64,000 bases of DNA from Hordeum vulgare subsp. vulgare (GCF_904849725.1 NC_058521.1:564902176-564966175); one strand, 5' to 3'. Shown: positions 21,815 through 36,500, numbered from the stretch's first letter. Translations and numbers: made by a program. The notes: generated by a model not told the origin, from the sequence alone.

Positions 21815-24800
21815 TGTCACGCCCAAGATGCGACCCTATCCTCAATTTGGCACGAGGGCCTCGTCAGGGATAGAAGCGCATCTCGTCGTGTCGCAAGAAT
21901 GGATATCGTCACAAGTACATGTACTGAAAAGAAGAGATATATATAGAGTTGGGTTAAACTCGCCACAAGTTACATCAGAGTCACATCAGTACATTACATA
22001 ATCATCAAGAGTAAGAGCAGGGTCCGACTACGGACGAAAACAAACGAGAAAAATAAGAACGACGTCCATCCTTGCTATCCCAGGCTGCCGGCCTGGAACC
22101 CATCCTAGATCGATGAAGACGAAGAAGAAGAAGCAACTCCAAATGAACAATCAATGCGCTCGCGTCAAGTAACCTTTACCTGTACCTGCAACTGGTGTTG
22201 TAGTAATCTGTGAGCCACACGGGACTCAACAATCTCATTTCCAAAGGTATCAAGACTAGCAAAGCTTAATGGGTGAGGTATGGTTAAGTGGTGAGGTTGC
22301 AGCAGCGGCTAAGCATATATTTGGTGGCTAAACATACGAGTACAAGAAATAAGAGGGGGGATGATCTACGCATAGCGGACGTGAACTACTCATGATCAAA
22401 AGAATGACCCTGAACACCTACCTACGTCAGACATAACCCCACCGTGTCCTCGATCGGAGAAGGAACTCACGAAAGAGACAGTCATAGTTACGCACACAGT
22501 TGGCAAGTTTTAATTAAGTTAACTTCAAGTTATCTAGAACCAGTGTTAAACAAAGCTTCCACGTTGCCACATAACCGTGGGCACGGCTTTCCGAAAGATT
22601 TAACCCTGCAAGGGTGCTCCAACTAGTCCATCACAAATTACCACAAGCCGCATAGAAATCCTCAATCACGAAGCTCGCGATCTCGTCGGATTCCCTAGTG
22701 GAAAACCTCAACTCTGAGATTACCCAAAACATCACCGGAATCCCGATGCACAAGATATCTCGTCAAAGGTAATACTAATCCAGCAATTCCACCCGGTGTG
22801 TCGACGAACCCGATAGGAGCCGCGTATCTCGTTCTCAGGACACACCGTCTATGCATAGTGGACGGTAGCCAAACCTCGAGTTGCCCCGAGGTAGCACCGC
22901 CGACTGCTAGGTGGGTGGACCAACACTCGTGCGGAGCACCGGCCCGGGGGGTTGATTAAATTATCCTGGGGTCCAGAAAGTCCCTATGCAATTTTATTAG
23001 GTGATTAGGAAAATGTAGTACCAATGTTGGGCCTTGCCAGACCAGCTTTAATCTAAAACGAATTATCAAGGGGGTCCCCATAACAACCCCGATCGTGTTA
23101 GGAGTGCTCAATTATGGAACATAACATCGGCAGCCGGAAACTAAGGGGGCAAAGGTGGAACAAAACACCAGGCTAGAAAGGCCGAGCCTTCCACCTTTTA
23201 CCAAGTATATAGGTGCATTAAATTAAATAGCATTTAATATGGTGATATGCCAAGGAACCCATGTTTCACATGGAAGCAACTGCACCTGCAACTAGCAATG
23301 CTAACACAGGGTTAAGCAAGCAGTAACATAGCTAATCAGTGGTTTGCTAGGTTGAAAAGGTTGAAGGTTTTCATGGCATTGTTGAGAGGCTCATATTTAA
23401 CATGTGGTAGGCAACGAGACATAATCGATAGAAGCGATAAAACTAGCATGGCAATGATAGTAATGGTATCTGGGGAAATGGTCATCTTGCCTGAGATCCC
23501 GCTTGGAAGAAGAACAACTCGGAGAAGTCAGCGAACCAACGTAGTCGAACGGGTCCTTACATTCCGACACGCTTGCGGAACTCTATCGAGACGGGCAAAC
23601 CGGAAACAAAAATCAACACAAATATTCGCCACGGCAAAAGCAAGACATGATGCAAACCCTAATATGATGCATGATCAGATCAATGATGCAAGGGATGGCA
23701 TGGCAATTCACCACACACAACACTACACATTAAGTGAAGCTCGATATGCAACGGGTTACATATCGTCGAAACTCCACGATTAATTACTTAGTTCACTCCC
23801 GATTATTTACACGGCAATATTTAATTGTTGTTAACATGGCAAGGGGTGAAGCGACGTTTCTAGGTGGCATCCGAGTCGGGTAACACGCGAGACCTAGAAC
23901 GGAGCTACGACGCAAGAGGCATGCAACACAATATATCATGCCATGAATGCGACATGCATGAGAGTTCATCAACACCACGACAAGAAGAGACAGAAACAAG
24001 TGTCGCCACGGCGAGCGAAAGGGAACTATGGAGGCAAGACGGAAACGATGCCACGACAACCTTCCTATCCCGATAACTCGACGAGCAATCGTGCCAACGT
24101 ATAGGAAGCGTGTGCGGTAACGTTAAATAAAGATGGGGTGATCCCGGTTACCGGGTTCCCATGTGTCGAGGCACAACAAAAGAGGAACAACGTGCAACGT
24201 GAACATACGACGCAAACATACATTCATCTCATACATCACATCAACACGGTCACGACAACGTTCCATCGGTATACCTTCGAAGCCTGCAATCGTAGCGGAT
24301 TGGTTCGAAGCGGACGTCATGGAAGTCGAGGTCGTTGTGGTCCTCGGGTCTCGTCGACGGTAGTCGTTCGCTCGGCGTCGTGGTTCACGGTCTTCGGCGT
24401 CGGTAGTCGATCTCGTTTCCGAAGATGGTCGGGGTCGTCGTTGTACACGGTGATCTTGTCGGTTCCACGACGGAGGGGAACGGCGCACGCGGCGACGCAA
24501 GCCGCAACACAGCAAAGGCGAGCAGAGGCCACTGCTACTAGTGGCAGCAACGGCAAGCTACGGCACAAGCTAGCAACATCTTCTAGCATGCAAGCAACCT
24601 ACATCTACTAGCAACTAGCACTAGCAGCTAGCAACCTACAATAACTAAGCAACAACTCACAACACAAGCTAGCAGCAGCTACAAGCAAAGCAAGGCACGG
24701 CAAGCAGCAATCGGCAATAGGAGCAGCAACTTAGCAACGCAACAGGAGAGCGGCTCGGCAGGCAAGCAACACAAAACAACAACAACAAGGCGATGAGCAG

Positions 24801-26147
24801 CAACCTAGCAACTACAAGCCGACAGCAACACATGGCAGGCAAGCAGCTATCGTGACAGCAACAGCACTCGCAGCATCAGGCAGCAGCAAGCTGCTAGCAT
24901 CAGCAGGGGGATCAACATGCAACGGGCAGGGGGGTCGAGACCTTGGCCATGGTGGCTCGGCAACAAGCGAGGAGGGGGGGCGCACCGGCGAGCACGGCAG
25001 GACGGCGGCGCGCAGAGGCCTCGGGCCGGCCATGGTGAGCTGCAGCAGGGGCTTACCGGCGAAGGGAGCTCGGCGCTGGAGAGGCCATGGCGGCGGCGAC
25101 TCGGCAAGCAGCGAGGCGGCGAGGCGGGGCGAAGCAGCGAGCACGGCGGCGAGGGCTCGCGAGGAGGGGGCTGCGCGCGGAGGCAGCGAGGCGCAGCGAG
25201 GAGCACGAGGCGGCGCGGCAGACCTGCAGGCGGGCGGCCAATGAGGCGAGGGCAAGGGAGGCGAGCCATGGGACGAGGGCGACGCGCGGGGAGGCGAGCT
25301 TGCGAGGGGCGCGGGGCCAGGCGGCGCACGGGGCTGCTGGCGCAGGGATGTGCACAGGCGACGCCATGGCGCGCGGGGGCGCTCAGGGGAAGAGGGGATG
25401 GCCACGGGAGAAACAGAGGGGATCGAGGGGAGGCAGACGACGGCGCAGCGGGGGGAACGAGGCCACGAGGGAACGAGGCCAGGCTGGCTAGGTCAGGGTG
25501 AATCCGGCTGGGCCTTGGGCCTGGCCGGCAGCTCCTCCCTCCCTCTCTTTGATTTTTTTTCCTTTTATAAAAAAATAGAGAACAAACGCAAAAGAAAATA
25601 TTTTTAACAAAATAAAAATGCCTTTACTCTTTTTTTAAATAATACCCCAACTATAAGAAATAGTTTGGGATTTTTTTAACGAATAAAAATAAAACCTTTT
25701 TTTAAGAATAAAATGAAACCCCCATTTAAACAAAAGAATAAAATAAAAGCTCTTTTAAAGGAGAAAATAAAAAAATGAGACTCTGTTTTAAAATAAAACA
25801 AATGGAAAAATAAATAAAATAAAAACCCAAGGGTTGCCCCCACATTTAATAAAAGGAGTTTTATTGAAAAGAAGAAGACGAACCCTTTTAAATAGGGGTT
25901 TAAAACGGGAAACTTTAGCAACCGCAAAAACGAAATAAGAGGGGAGAGGGGGAGAACTACTATCGCTCTACGTCTCGGTGATCACTCGAAGCACAACACT
26001 CAATACACCACACGCGACAGACGATGCAAGATGCCATGCATGATGCGATGATGCAAACTACATGATGATGCAAAAAATAAAAATAAGCACACGACGGAAA
26101 CGGAAATAAAGGGGAATCTTGTGGAGCGTCGGTCTCGGGCTGTCACA
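21815..26147 (-). repeat. LARD-like 3' LTR
   Basis: Plus-strand ends TGTCACGCCC ... GGGCTGTCACA, so on its own strand it runs TGTGACAGCCC...GGGCGTGACA. Composition changes sharply along it: a CAA/AGC-rich zone (~24480-24900), a very GC-rich purine-biased zone (~24900-25500) and an A-rich zone (~25560-25930). The many overlapping ORFs in the GC-rich zone, on both strands, are composition artefacts. No gene is supported. Confidence 0.88.
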
Positions 26148-29100
26148 ACTCTCCTACACTGCCGGAGGATCTCGCCCCGAGATCCAAGAATGAAATGGGG
26201 AGAGGATGAGAAAGAACAAGAGGTAAAAATTAGTCGCTTCTTTGACAAACGAGTGAAACCAACGAACCTTGAAGGTTGCAAAGAGATGAGGAATGATAAG
26301 AGAAAGAAACAAGAATTCACGGAAAATTTCGGCAGCACTTCGGTTGGAAAACGGGACAAAAAAATCGAAAAGGTGGAAGAAATAGACAATATTCACAACA
26401 AACAAGTAAATAGAACAAGGGAACACCATGATCTTGATAGAACAAGATGATAGACCCAAAAGAGCAACATCACAAAGCCTGTGGAACAATAGAATAGGAA
26501 CTAGCTCAAGCGGAAGAAGAGAATGAAGAAAGGAATGACAACTATCATCACGATAGAATTGAAGAGCCTCCGGATAGAAGAATAGATGGAGTAGTTGGAA
26601 AACCAACAACGAAAAGAACAAGATAGTAGTGGGCTTATGAAAATCGTCTCAACAAATATGAGGTGACAAACAACCACTAAAAGAACCACAGATAAATTGG
26701 GAGAAATAAGATATGAACAATTCTTACACCAAGAGGATAAATTGAGAACTTGGATTAACGACAAGCACCATGATAGCAACAATCCATAGGAAAAGCTTTA
26801 GGTGAAGTCCAAACCAAGATAGCTCAAAGAAGAAATCATGGGTTGAAATATCTCATGACCAAAGAATTGGTGGGTTTAATTATCTCATTCTTGAGAGGAA
26901 AACTCTTCGAAACTCCTACACTAACAAGAATGCTACAATAGCACCTCAAAGGATAAATGAAGAACAAATGCACTAAAATGCAAGGGAAAGAATGATTAAG
27001 GTTCTCCAACAAGAATCTTGAAGAACACTTGAGAATGGATTGAAACCTTGATGAACCACCAAGAAGGACCTCCGTATACGAATGAATGATGCAAAGATAT
27101 CAAGGTAGAAAAGAATAAGATTATGACCTTGCCAGGATTTAGATGAAGCCTCACAAAGAGATACTTGATAGCACTTGCAACTTCGGAAAAATAAAGATAA
27201 ACACACGAGAAAAGAATTGAAACCCTGAGCCACTCCGGAAGAAGAATTGAAATCTCTTGGAAGAAGGAAGAACAAGAATAAGAATTATGTTATGCTAATC
27301 CTTCACCAAGTTTAATTGATGAAAAGGAACGGATTAAACATACAACTTATTCCTCTTGAAAAGATTAAAGAGAGATAGATAAAGCCAAACTTAAGAAGTC
27401 TTGAAACGACCACCAGCAAGAATTAAGACAAATGAGGCAATCATGCATGAATGGAGATATATCAGAATGAAGAGATCAATAGCCGCCTGAGAGAAGACTT
27501 GAACAAGGCACCGGATAATCGAGAGACGAATGAAGAGACAACAATGGAGAAGAATTGAGGATGAAAGCTGCAAGCTGAGAACGAAGAAGTCTTCTGAAAT
27601 GATGGCCTTCGGAGGAACGAGAAATAAAACAACTCAGAAATGCACCGGATAGCAAGAAAGGGATTACTAACGATTGACAACAATGAGAGGATAACACGAA
27701 GCTGAGATGACAATCTTCACAAGAATGGAACAAGACTGAGAGAGACACTCCTTCTAATAGCAAGCTGAGAATGATGATGAGGAACACACCAAGAATTAAT
27801 GAGACACTCTGGAATAATGAAGAATGAAAGGTTGAGCCAATATGAGAACTAATTCAAATAGATCTTGACGAAGGAATATGACTGATGAAAATCATACTTA
27901 CGTCATAGTTGAAAAGAATTAAAGATCTCCGGATGATTACAAGAGCCAGACAAAATCCTGGGAAAACCTGTGGGTTATGGGCCCACTCGAAGAACCGACC
28001 GTTAGAAAAGATTGCTTAGAAGAGAGATATTGCACCGGTATGAAGAGAACTAGATGAGGTTGGGAACCTCGAAATACTTAAAAGAATTGAAAACACGAAA
28101 CTTCCGAGATATCTTCAACACCCCGGATAGAAAAAAAGAGGAATGAATAACCAAAATAGGTTGACAAGAAACTCCAACATAGGAAGAATTACAAGGATGA
28201 AAAGGATATGATGAACACGGATAGCTGAATTAAATTCACCGGTAAAGATGACAAGAATGAACAAATATGACACGAAGCTCCTGAGAATCTTCACGATGAA
28301 TCACCGGTTACGAAAGAAAGAAGAGATAGCGGAAGCATCACTGAAATGAAATGTAGTTGGATGAAATCCAATCACTGAAGAAAAAGGGCGGGAGGGCAGG
28401 GAAAAACAAAGACAACTTGGGACGGATGAGATGAACTCCGGAATAAAATGAGAGAATGATCTTGCAAAATTGGAGAGGATAGAATTACTTGAAGAGAAAC
28501 ACACCGGTTGAAAAAGAATTAGCACGACGACTCCGGTTGACAAGAAATGATAAGACAATCTGATTGAGCAGAGAATTGCATTCACCTAAAAATTATGAGA
28601 ACACCTCTTGGAAAGATCTGAAATCACCACTTGACATCGAAGCAACTTGAATTACCATAATCAACAAGACAAAGGGAAAGGCTTATGAATCAAGCGAGCA
28701 CAAACTCATGAGAAAGATTTTGTCCGATATTTTCGTGGACAGGAATCCACTAGATGTCGAACCCCAACCTAACATCATGCATTTGTTGGAAGATTGTCCT
28801 ATAAGCAACTACTTGAATTCCCACCTATGAATTCTCGAAATACCTGGTCATGCAATCTGGTACACCGATACAAGGAGTAATATCACACAACTCATATACT
28901 AACCCGTCACCTGTATCACATCCGTCAACACAGGACCAGAATCTCGGACCTTCATCTACAACAGACCCTCGTGATCACAACGATACAAAGTATGGCAGTA
29001 CTCTCGAACAATCTGCACCAGTACTAGGGACATCGGGGTTATCTCGCCACTACTAATATTGAAGCAATTACGAACATCCTTCGTTTTGAGATACTAAGAA

Positions 29101-29431
29101 ATCTGAATGATAACGATGTGCTCAAGAATCTCCTGAAGCTCAACTCCCCTGAAACTCAAAGCAGATAGGAGGCACCAAGACAGAACTCCGTCACGTCGGC
29201 ATCATATAGATCTCAAGAATATCCACGTGATCCTAAAAAAAATTTGAGTGAGAAGAGGAGTAGAATTAAATTATTACGTCAAGATTCCTCACGAGAGGAT
29301 AGAAGAGGAGAAAAAAGAATCCTAATCTCTGGTATATAACTAGACTCAAAGTATTTTTTTCACTAGACTCGACTCGGCCAAGTTCGATCAATCAAGGGGG
29401 CTCCTAGGTCGGTACTGCTCTGATACCAACT
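26148..29431 (-). other. Non-coding internal domain of the LARD-like element
   Basis: 3.28 kb, purine-rich on the plus strand (GAAGAATTGA, AGAATGAAGAA) and therefore pyrimidine-rich on the element's own strand. CACCGG or CTCCGG cores recur, usually followed by an A-rich, GAAG-containing stretch (for example near 26572, 27511, 27645, 28035, 28503, 28531). Minus-strand ORFs (up to 155 aa at 26154-26621) are Leu/Phe/Ser-rich strings from this bias and match no family I know. A polypurine tract (GTAGGAGAGT on the minus strand, 26148-26157) adjoins the 3' LTR. Confidence 0.7.
29417..29428 (-). other. Primer binding site of the LARD-like element
   Basis: The minus strand reads TGGTATCAGAGC, the exact 12-base complement of the initiator tRNA-Met 3' end used by many plant LTR elements, three bases inside the right-hand LTR. 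It fixes the element orientation. Confidence 0.85.
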
Positions 29432-32400
29432 TGTCACGCCCAAGATGCGACCCTATCCTCAATTTGGCACGAGGGCCTCGTCAGGGACAGAAGCGCATCT
29501 CGTCGTGTCGCAAGAATGGATATCGTCACAAGTACATGTACTGAAAAGAAGAGATATATATAGTGTTGGCTTACACTCGCCACAAGTTACATCAGAGTCA
29601 CATCAGTACATTACATAATCATCTAGAGTAAGAGCAGGGTCCGACTACGGACGAAAACAAACGAGAAAAATAAGAACGACGTCCATCCTTGCTATCCCAG
29701 GCTGCCGGCCTGGAACCCATCCTAGATCGATGAAGACGAAGAAGAAAAGCAACTCCGAATGAACAATCAACATGCTCACGTCAAGTAACCTTTACCTGTA
29801 CCTGCAACTGGTGTTGTAGTAATCTGTGAGCCACACGGGACTCAGCAATCTCATTTCCAAAGGTATCAAGACTAGCAAAGCTTAATGGGTGAGGTATGGT
29901 TAAGTGGTGAGGTTGCAGCAGCGGCTAAGCATATATTTGGTGGCTAAACATACGAGTACAAGAAATAAGAGGGGGGATGATCTACGCATAGCGGACGTGA
30001 ACTACTCATGATCAAAAGAATGACCCTGAACACCTACCTACGTCAGACATAACCCCACCGTGTCCTCGATCGGAGAAGGAACTCACGAAAGAGACAGTCA
30101 TAGTTACGCACACAGTTGGCAAGTTTTAATTAAGTTAACTTCAAGTTATCTAGAACCAGTGTTAAACAAAGCTTCCACGTTGCCACATAACCGTGGGCAC
30201 GGCTTTCCGAAAGATTTAACCCTGCAGGGGTGCTCCAACTAGTCCATCACAAATTACCACAAGCCGCATAGAAATCCTCAATCACGAAGCTCGCGATCTC
30301 GTCGGATTCCCTAGTGCAAAACCTCAACTCTGAGATTACCCAAAGCATCACCGGAATCCCGATGCACAAGATATCTCGTCAAAGGTAATACTAATCCAGC
30401 AATTCCACCCGGTGTGTCGACGAACCCGATAGGAGCCGCGTATCTCGTTCTCAGGACACACCGTCTATGCATAGTGGACGGTAGCCAAACCTCGAGTTGC
30501 CCCGAGGTAGCACCGCCGACTGCTAGGTGGGTGGACCAACACTCGTGCGGAGCACCGGCCCGGGGGGTTGATTAAATTATCCTGGGGTCCAGAAAGTCCC
30601 TATGCAATTTTATTAGGTGATTAGGAAAATGTAGTACCAATTTTGGGCCTTGCCAGACCAGCTTTAATCTAAAACGAATTATCAAGGGGGTCCCCATAAC
30701 AACCCCGATCGTGTTAGGAGCGCTCAATTATGGAACATAACACCGACAGCCGGAAACTAAGGGGGAAAAGGTGGAACAAAACACCAGGCTAGAAAGGCCG
30801 AGCCTTCCACCTTTTACCAAGTATATAGGTGCATTAAATTAAATAGCATTTAATATGGTGATATGCCAAGGAACCCATGTTTCACATGGAAGCAACTGCA
30901 CCTGCAACTAGCAACGCTAACACAGGGTTAAGCAAGCAGTAACATAGCCAATCAGTGGTTTGCTAGGTTGAAAAGGTTGAAGGTTTTCATGGCATTGTTG
31001 AGAGGCTGATATTTAACATGTGGTAGGCAATGAGACATAATCGATAGAAGCTATAAAACTAGCATGGCAATGATAGTAATGGTATCTGGGGAAATGGTCA
31101 TCTTGCGTGAGATCCCGCTTGGAAGAAGAACAACTCGGAGAAGTCGGCGAACCAACGTAGTCGAACGGGTCCTCACATTCCGACACGCTTGCGGAACTCT
31201 ATCGAGACGGGCAAACCGGAAATAAAAATCAACACAATTATTCGCCACGGCAAAAGCAAGACATGATGCAAACCCTAATATGATGCATGATCAGATCAAT
31301 GATGCAAGGAATGGCATGGCAATTCACCACACACAACACTACACATTAAGTGAAGCTCGATATGCAACGGGTTACATATCGTCGAAACTCCACGATTAAT
31401 TACTTAGTTCACTCCTGATTATTTACACGGCAATATTTAATTGTTGTTAACATGGCAAGGGGTGAAGCGACATTTCTACGTGGCATCCTAGTCGGGTAAC
31501 ACGCGAGACCTAGAACGGAGCTACGACGCAAGAGGCATGCAACACAATATATCATGCCATGAATGCGACATGCATGAGAGTTCATCAACACCACGGCAAG
31601 AAGAGACAGAAACAAGTGTCGCCACAGCGAGCGAAAGGGGAACTATGGTGGCAAGATGGAAACGATGCCACGACAACGTTCCTATCCCGATAACTCGACG
31701 AGCAATCGTGCCAACGTATAGGAAGCGTGTGCGGGAACGTTAAATAAAGATGGGGTGATCCCGGTTACCGGGTTCCCATGTGTCGAGGCACAACAAAAGA
31801 GGAACAACATGCAACGGGCAACATACGACGCAAACATACATTCATCTCATACATCACATCAACACGGTCACGACAACGTTCCATCGGTATACCTTCGAAG
31901 CGTGCAATCGTAGCGGATCGGTTCGAAGCGGACGTCATGGAAGTCGATGTCGTTGTGGTCCTCGGGTCTCGTCGACGATAGTCGTTCGCTCGACGTCGTG
32001 GTTCACGGTCTTCGGCGTCGGTAGTCGATCTCGTTTCCGAAGATGGTCGGGGTCGTCGTTGTGCATGGTGATCTTGTTGGTTCCACGACGGAGGGGAATG
32101 GCGCACGTGGCGATGCAAGCGGCAACACAGCAAAGGCGAGCAGAGGCCACTGCTACTAGCGGCAGAAACGACAAGCTACGGCACAAGCTAGCAACATCTT
32201 CTAGCATGCAAGCAACCTACATCTACTAGCTACTAGCACTAGCAGCTAGCAACCTACAACAACTAAGCAACAGCTCACAGCACAAGCTAGCAGTAGCTAC
32301 ACGCAAAGCAAGGCACGTCAAGCAGCAATCGGCAGTAGGAGCAGCAGCTTAGCAACGCAACAGCAGAGCAGCTCGACAGGCAAGCAACACAAAACAACAA

Positions 32401-33581
32401 CAGCAAGGCGATGAGCAGCAACCTAGCAACTACAAGCCGACAACAACACATGGCAGTCAAGCAGCTATCGTGACAGCAACAACACTCGCAGCATCCAACA
32501 GCAGCAAGCTGCACAGGCAAGCTGCTAGCATCAGCAGGGGGATCAGCATGCAACGGGCAGGGGGGTCGAGGCCTTGGCCATGGCGGCTCGGCAGCAAGCG
32601 AGCAGGGGGGCGCACCGGCGAGCATGACAGGACGGCGGTGCGCAGAGGCCTCGGGCCGGCCATGACGAGCTGCAGCAGGGGCTTACCGGCGAAGGGAGCT
32701 CGGTGCTGGAGAGGCCATGGCGGCGGCGACTCGGCAAGCAGCGAGGCGGGGTGAAGCAGCGAGCACGGCGGCGAGGGCTCGCGAGGAGGGGGCTGCGCGC
32801 GGAGGCGGCAAGGCACAACGAGGAGCACGAGGCGGCGCGGCAGACCTGCAGGCAGGCGACCAACGAGGCGAGGGCAAGGGAGGCGAGCCACGGGACGAGG
32901 GCAGCGCGCGGGGAGGAGCACGGCGGGCGGTAGCGCGGGGAGTCGAGCTTGCGAGGGGCGCGGGGCGAGGCGGCGCACGGGGCTGCTCGCGCAGGGAGGT
33001 GCAGGGGCGACGCCATGGCGCGCGGAGGCGCTCGGGGGAAGAGGGAATGGCCACGGGAGAAACAGAGGGGATCGAGGGGAGGCAGACGACGGCGCAGCAG
33101 GGGGAACGAGGCCACGAGGGAACGAGGCCAGGCTGGCTAGGTCAGGGTGAATCCGGCTGGGCCTTGGGCCTGGCCGGCAGCTCCTCCCTCCCTCTCTTTG
33201 ATTTTTTTCCTTTTATAAAAAAACAGAGAACAAACGCAAAAGAAAATGTTTTTAACAAAATAAAAATGCCTTTACTCTTTTTAAAAAAAAATACCCCAAC
33301 TATAAGAAATAGTTTGGGCTTTTTTTAACGAATAAAAATAAAACCTTTTTTTTAAGAATAAAATGAAACCCCCATTTAAACAAAAGAATACAATAAAAGC
33401 TCTTTTAAAGGAGAAAAAAAATGAGACTCTGTTTTACAATAAAACAAAAGGAAAAATAAATAAAATAAAAACCCAAGGGTTGCCCCCACATTTAATAAAA
33501 GGACTTTTATTGAAAAGAAGAAGACGAACCCTTTTAAATAGGGGTTTAAAACGGGAAACTTTAGCAACCGCAAAAACGAAA

Positions 33582-36500
33582 TGTGGGGACCCCGACTAGC
33601 AAGTCGAGTTCGCTGTGCCCAGTGACCCCAAGGATCAATGTTCACTGAACACAGATACTGAATAATAGAGTCTTACATCCAAGTACCAAATTATTACATC
33701 AAATGACCAGAAGGTCGGGTTTAAGAGCAAGGCCTAAAGCCAAATAAAGGGATACATCGAGTAGCGGAAACTCGTAAGGGCTAAGCGGTGCCCATGCCAT
33801 CAAGCCTACACCAACAGGCATTCTGACTCGGAAGCGTCCTAGATCGCAGGTCCGTCTCCGACGGCGTACTCATCGCCAAACTCCGGTCCTTCCATGTCTT
33901 GTCAATAACATAACCAGTGGCAAGCCAATGAGTACTTTGAATGTACTCGCAAACAGCCCATGACATAAATGGTAATGAATAACACTGACATTTATCTTGG
34001 GTGGAATGCGATGAGGTGGTATGATCATGTATATGCATCAGGTTAAAGAATTGCTTGTGAATATCAGGTTACAGATATTGACATATCCGTAAAGGGTTGA
34101 ACACACCGGATTCACCCTGTATGCCAAGTCATCGGACTTGTCATAACCTCGATGTATTAATGAGGGCTAAACCATCCGGGTTTACCCTATATGCCAAGTC
34201 ATCGGACTTGCCATAACCTCAATGTATTAATGAGGGCTAAACCATCCGGGTTTACCCTATATGTCAAGTCACGAACTTGATCATATTATTGTGATTATCA
34301 TGATTATAATAACACCTTTTTAACACCACACACACACACTTGGTTTATGCGGAAACTCAGGACGTAGTTTAAGCAACACCACCCAACTGTCCTTGACCGT
34401 GGACACGACTATTCGAATAGTTTACACTCTACAGAGGTAGTACGCTGGACCCACGAGAAATGGAATACTTCTGTGTCATCCACGACTCGCGGTATATCAC
34501 ATATACCCGAGGTAAGTACCCGATCATCATCTTTCCCCTGACGATACTAGACAAAGGGATCCACTCGATTGGTACCCAGCCCACATGTTGTACGTCTTAC
34601 GAGCACCGACTCTGGACTGTATCAACCATGCAGGGACCAATGGTGTGCCTGGAACTCATAATAATGGCATAGTCGTCCTACCTGGCATGACCCCATCACG
34701 AGAGTGACACCGATCACTCCCGCCACTAGTAATGTGGCTCTTTGCTAGCACCGACCAGAGTAATCAACAAAGCCCCGTCCCATAAAGGGGTATCGTGGTC
34801 GTACTGGGTAAGGTTGGGACGGTCGACACATCATAAATCTAATCCATTTCCGAAACCATACTCACACCAAAATCACCGGTGCATCACTTCACCAAAAGTG
34901 ATCACCAACTCATCATCACCCTCGGGCATTAGTGGCATCCGACGGGGTTTTCGTAAACTCTTTATTTAACTCATCAACATGCTTGTGATAATATGCTCTA
35001 TTATTACTTGTCAATATGATAATATCATGACCCTCATGGGGTCAAGCTGAATGCAGTGATTCTACTTTACTAATCAACATGACAGTAGCATGATCCTCGT
35101 AGATGGTAGGATCAAGCTCATCATATTTGTGCTCTGAGGAGCCATGTTAATATCACTACTATAATGCAAGGGCTTCGAAGAAGCCTTCGGTACCATCACA
35201 TCAATGATGAACCGGCATCGTGATTACATGCAACGGAAAATACTTGCTATTCTAGCATGCATCATTTTATTTACTTAAGTCATGGCAAAAGGGCATGCTT
35301 GCCTTGGTCAGCTAGGTATCCGGGGTCTTCGAGGTCTTCCGCTCCGGATCCTCCGTCACTCGGTAACTCTACCGTCGAGAAAGGAATAAATAAATACTAG
35401 CTTTTACTAAAACAGTTCACCAAGTGCTTTTAAAAATGTTGCAAGGCTTGAATAAATTCAGGTTATTATTTTGAAAAATGTTCCCTACTGTTTTATTAGC
35501 TAAGCATATTTATTTAAAAGCAAACAGAAGCAAACAAGTGCTTTTTAATATCATTTTATTATACCAAAATAGTTTCTGTTATTGATAAATGTCAACTATT
35601 ACAGAATCAAATACTACTCATTTTTAGAAAAATACTGGTGGAAGAATTATATTTTTCTACTGGCTAAATCTTTTTATAAAAATCATTTAGTTTGCTGGAT
35701 TAAAACAAAAGAAAAAGGCCAGGGAAACAGATCCAGCCGGCCCAGCTAGCAGGCCTGGCCACCAGGCAAGCGCGGGCCAGGTTCAAACCTGACCTGCGGG
35801 CCCCTGGGGTCAGCGTTAGCAGCTGCGCGCGCTGGCTGCCCCAGGACACCGATAGGTGGGCTCCACTTGTCGGGTCCTTCTCCTACCTCTGGCCAAAGAG
35901 GTGGAGATGGACGCCGGCGAGGCTGCCGTTGTCCTCAGGCCTAGCTAGGAACGGGAACGGGTTCCTCGTGCCTCCGCCTACCTGCTCGTGGTCGGGACGT
36001 CACCGGAGGTGGTCTGGGTCGCCGGCGACGAGGTGCTCGTGGCGGAAGGGTTTCGGGTTCGCGTTGAACTGGGGGCTAGAGGTATGGATTTGCTCGGGAG
36101 AGTTAGGGGAAACGTTCCTGGTGTCGAGGGGAGTGCTATGAGAGGTCGGGCAGCGCAGGAGCCGACGTGTAGCCGGAGATCGACTGGAGCACCGAGGCGG
36201 AGGGGATTGGGTCGATCGCGAGCACCGGGGCTTTGCGAGCTCGATTGGGCGGCTAGGGAGTGTCTACTGGTTGTGCTGAAGCTGCTTGGAGGGTGCTGGA
36301 GTGCCGGGGGGGTGGGGGGGGGTCTATTTGTAGGCCAACGACGGTGACCCGACTCGGGCACGCCGGTGACTCACCGTGGCACGCGTGCAAGCACAATGAG
36401 GCGCTGGCCGCGAAACCACGGGTTCGGGACGTGGTTTAGGGCCTCCTGATGCAACGGCCACAGAAGGGAAGTGAGTGGGGACGAGCTGCAGCGACCGTGC

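Noticed and set aside
24812..25607. Several long ORFs (up to 197 codons) on both strands
   Set aside because: Compositional by-products of the GC-rich zone of the LARD-like LTR; Ala/Pro/Arg or Gly/Arg strings, repeated in the partner LTR with frame differences.
26154..28585. Series of minus-strand hydrophobic ORFs in the LARD-like internal domain
   Set aside because: Pyrimidine-rich strand gives Leu/Phe/Ser runs; no conserved motif, no continuity between ORFs.
29411..29431. tRNA gene fragment near the LTR edge
   Set aside because: The 12 bases are the complement of a tRNA 3' end and mark a primer binding site, not a tRNA gene.
34121..34280. CRISPR-like repeats
   Set aside because: Contiguous 70-bp tandem units with no spacers, in a plant LTR.
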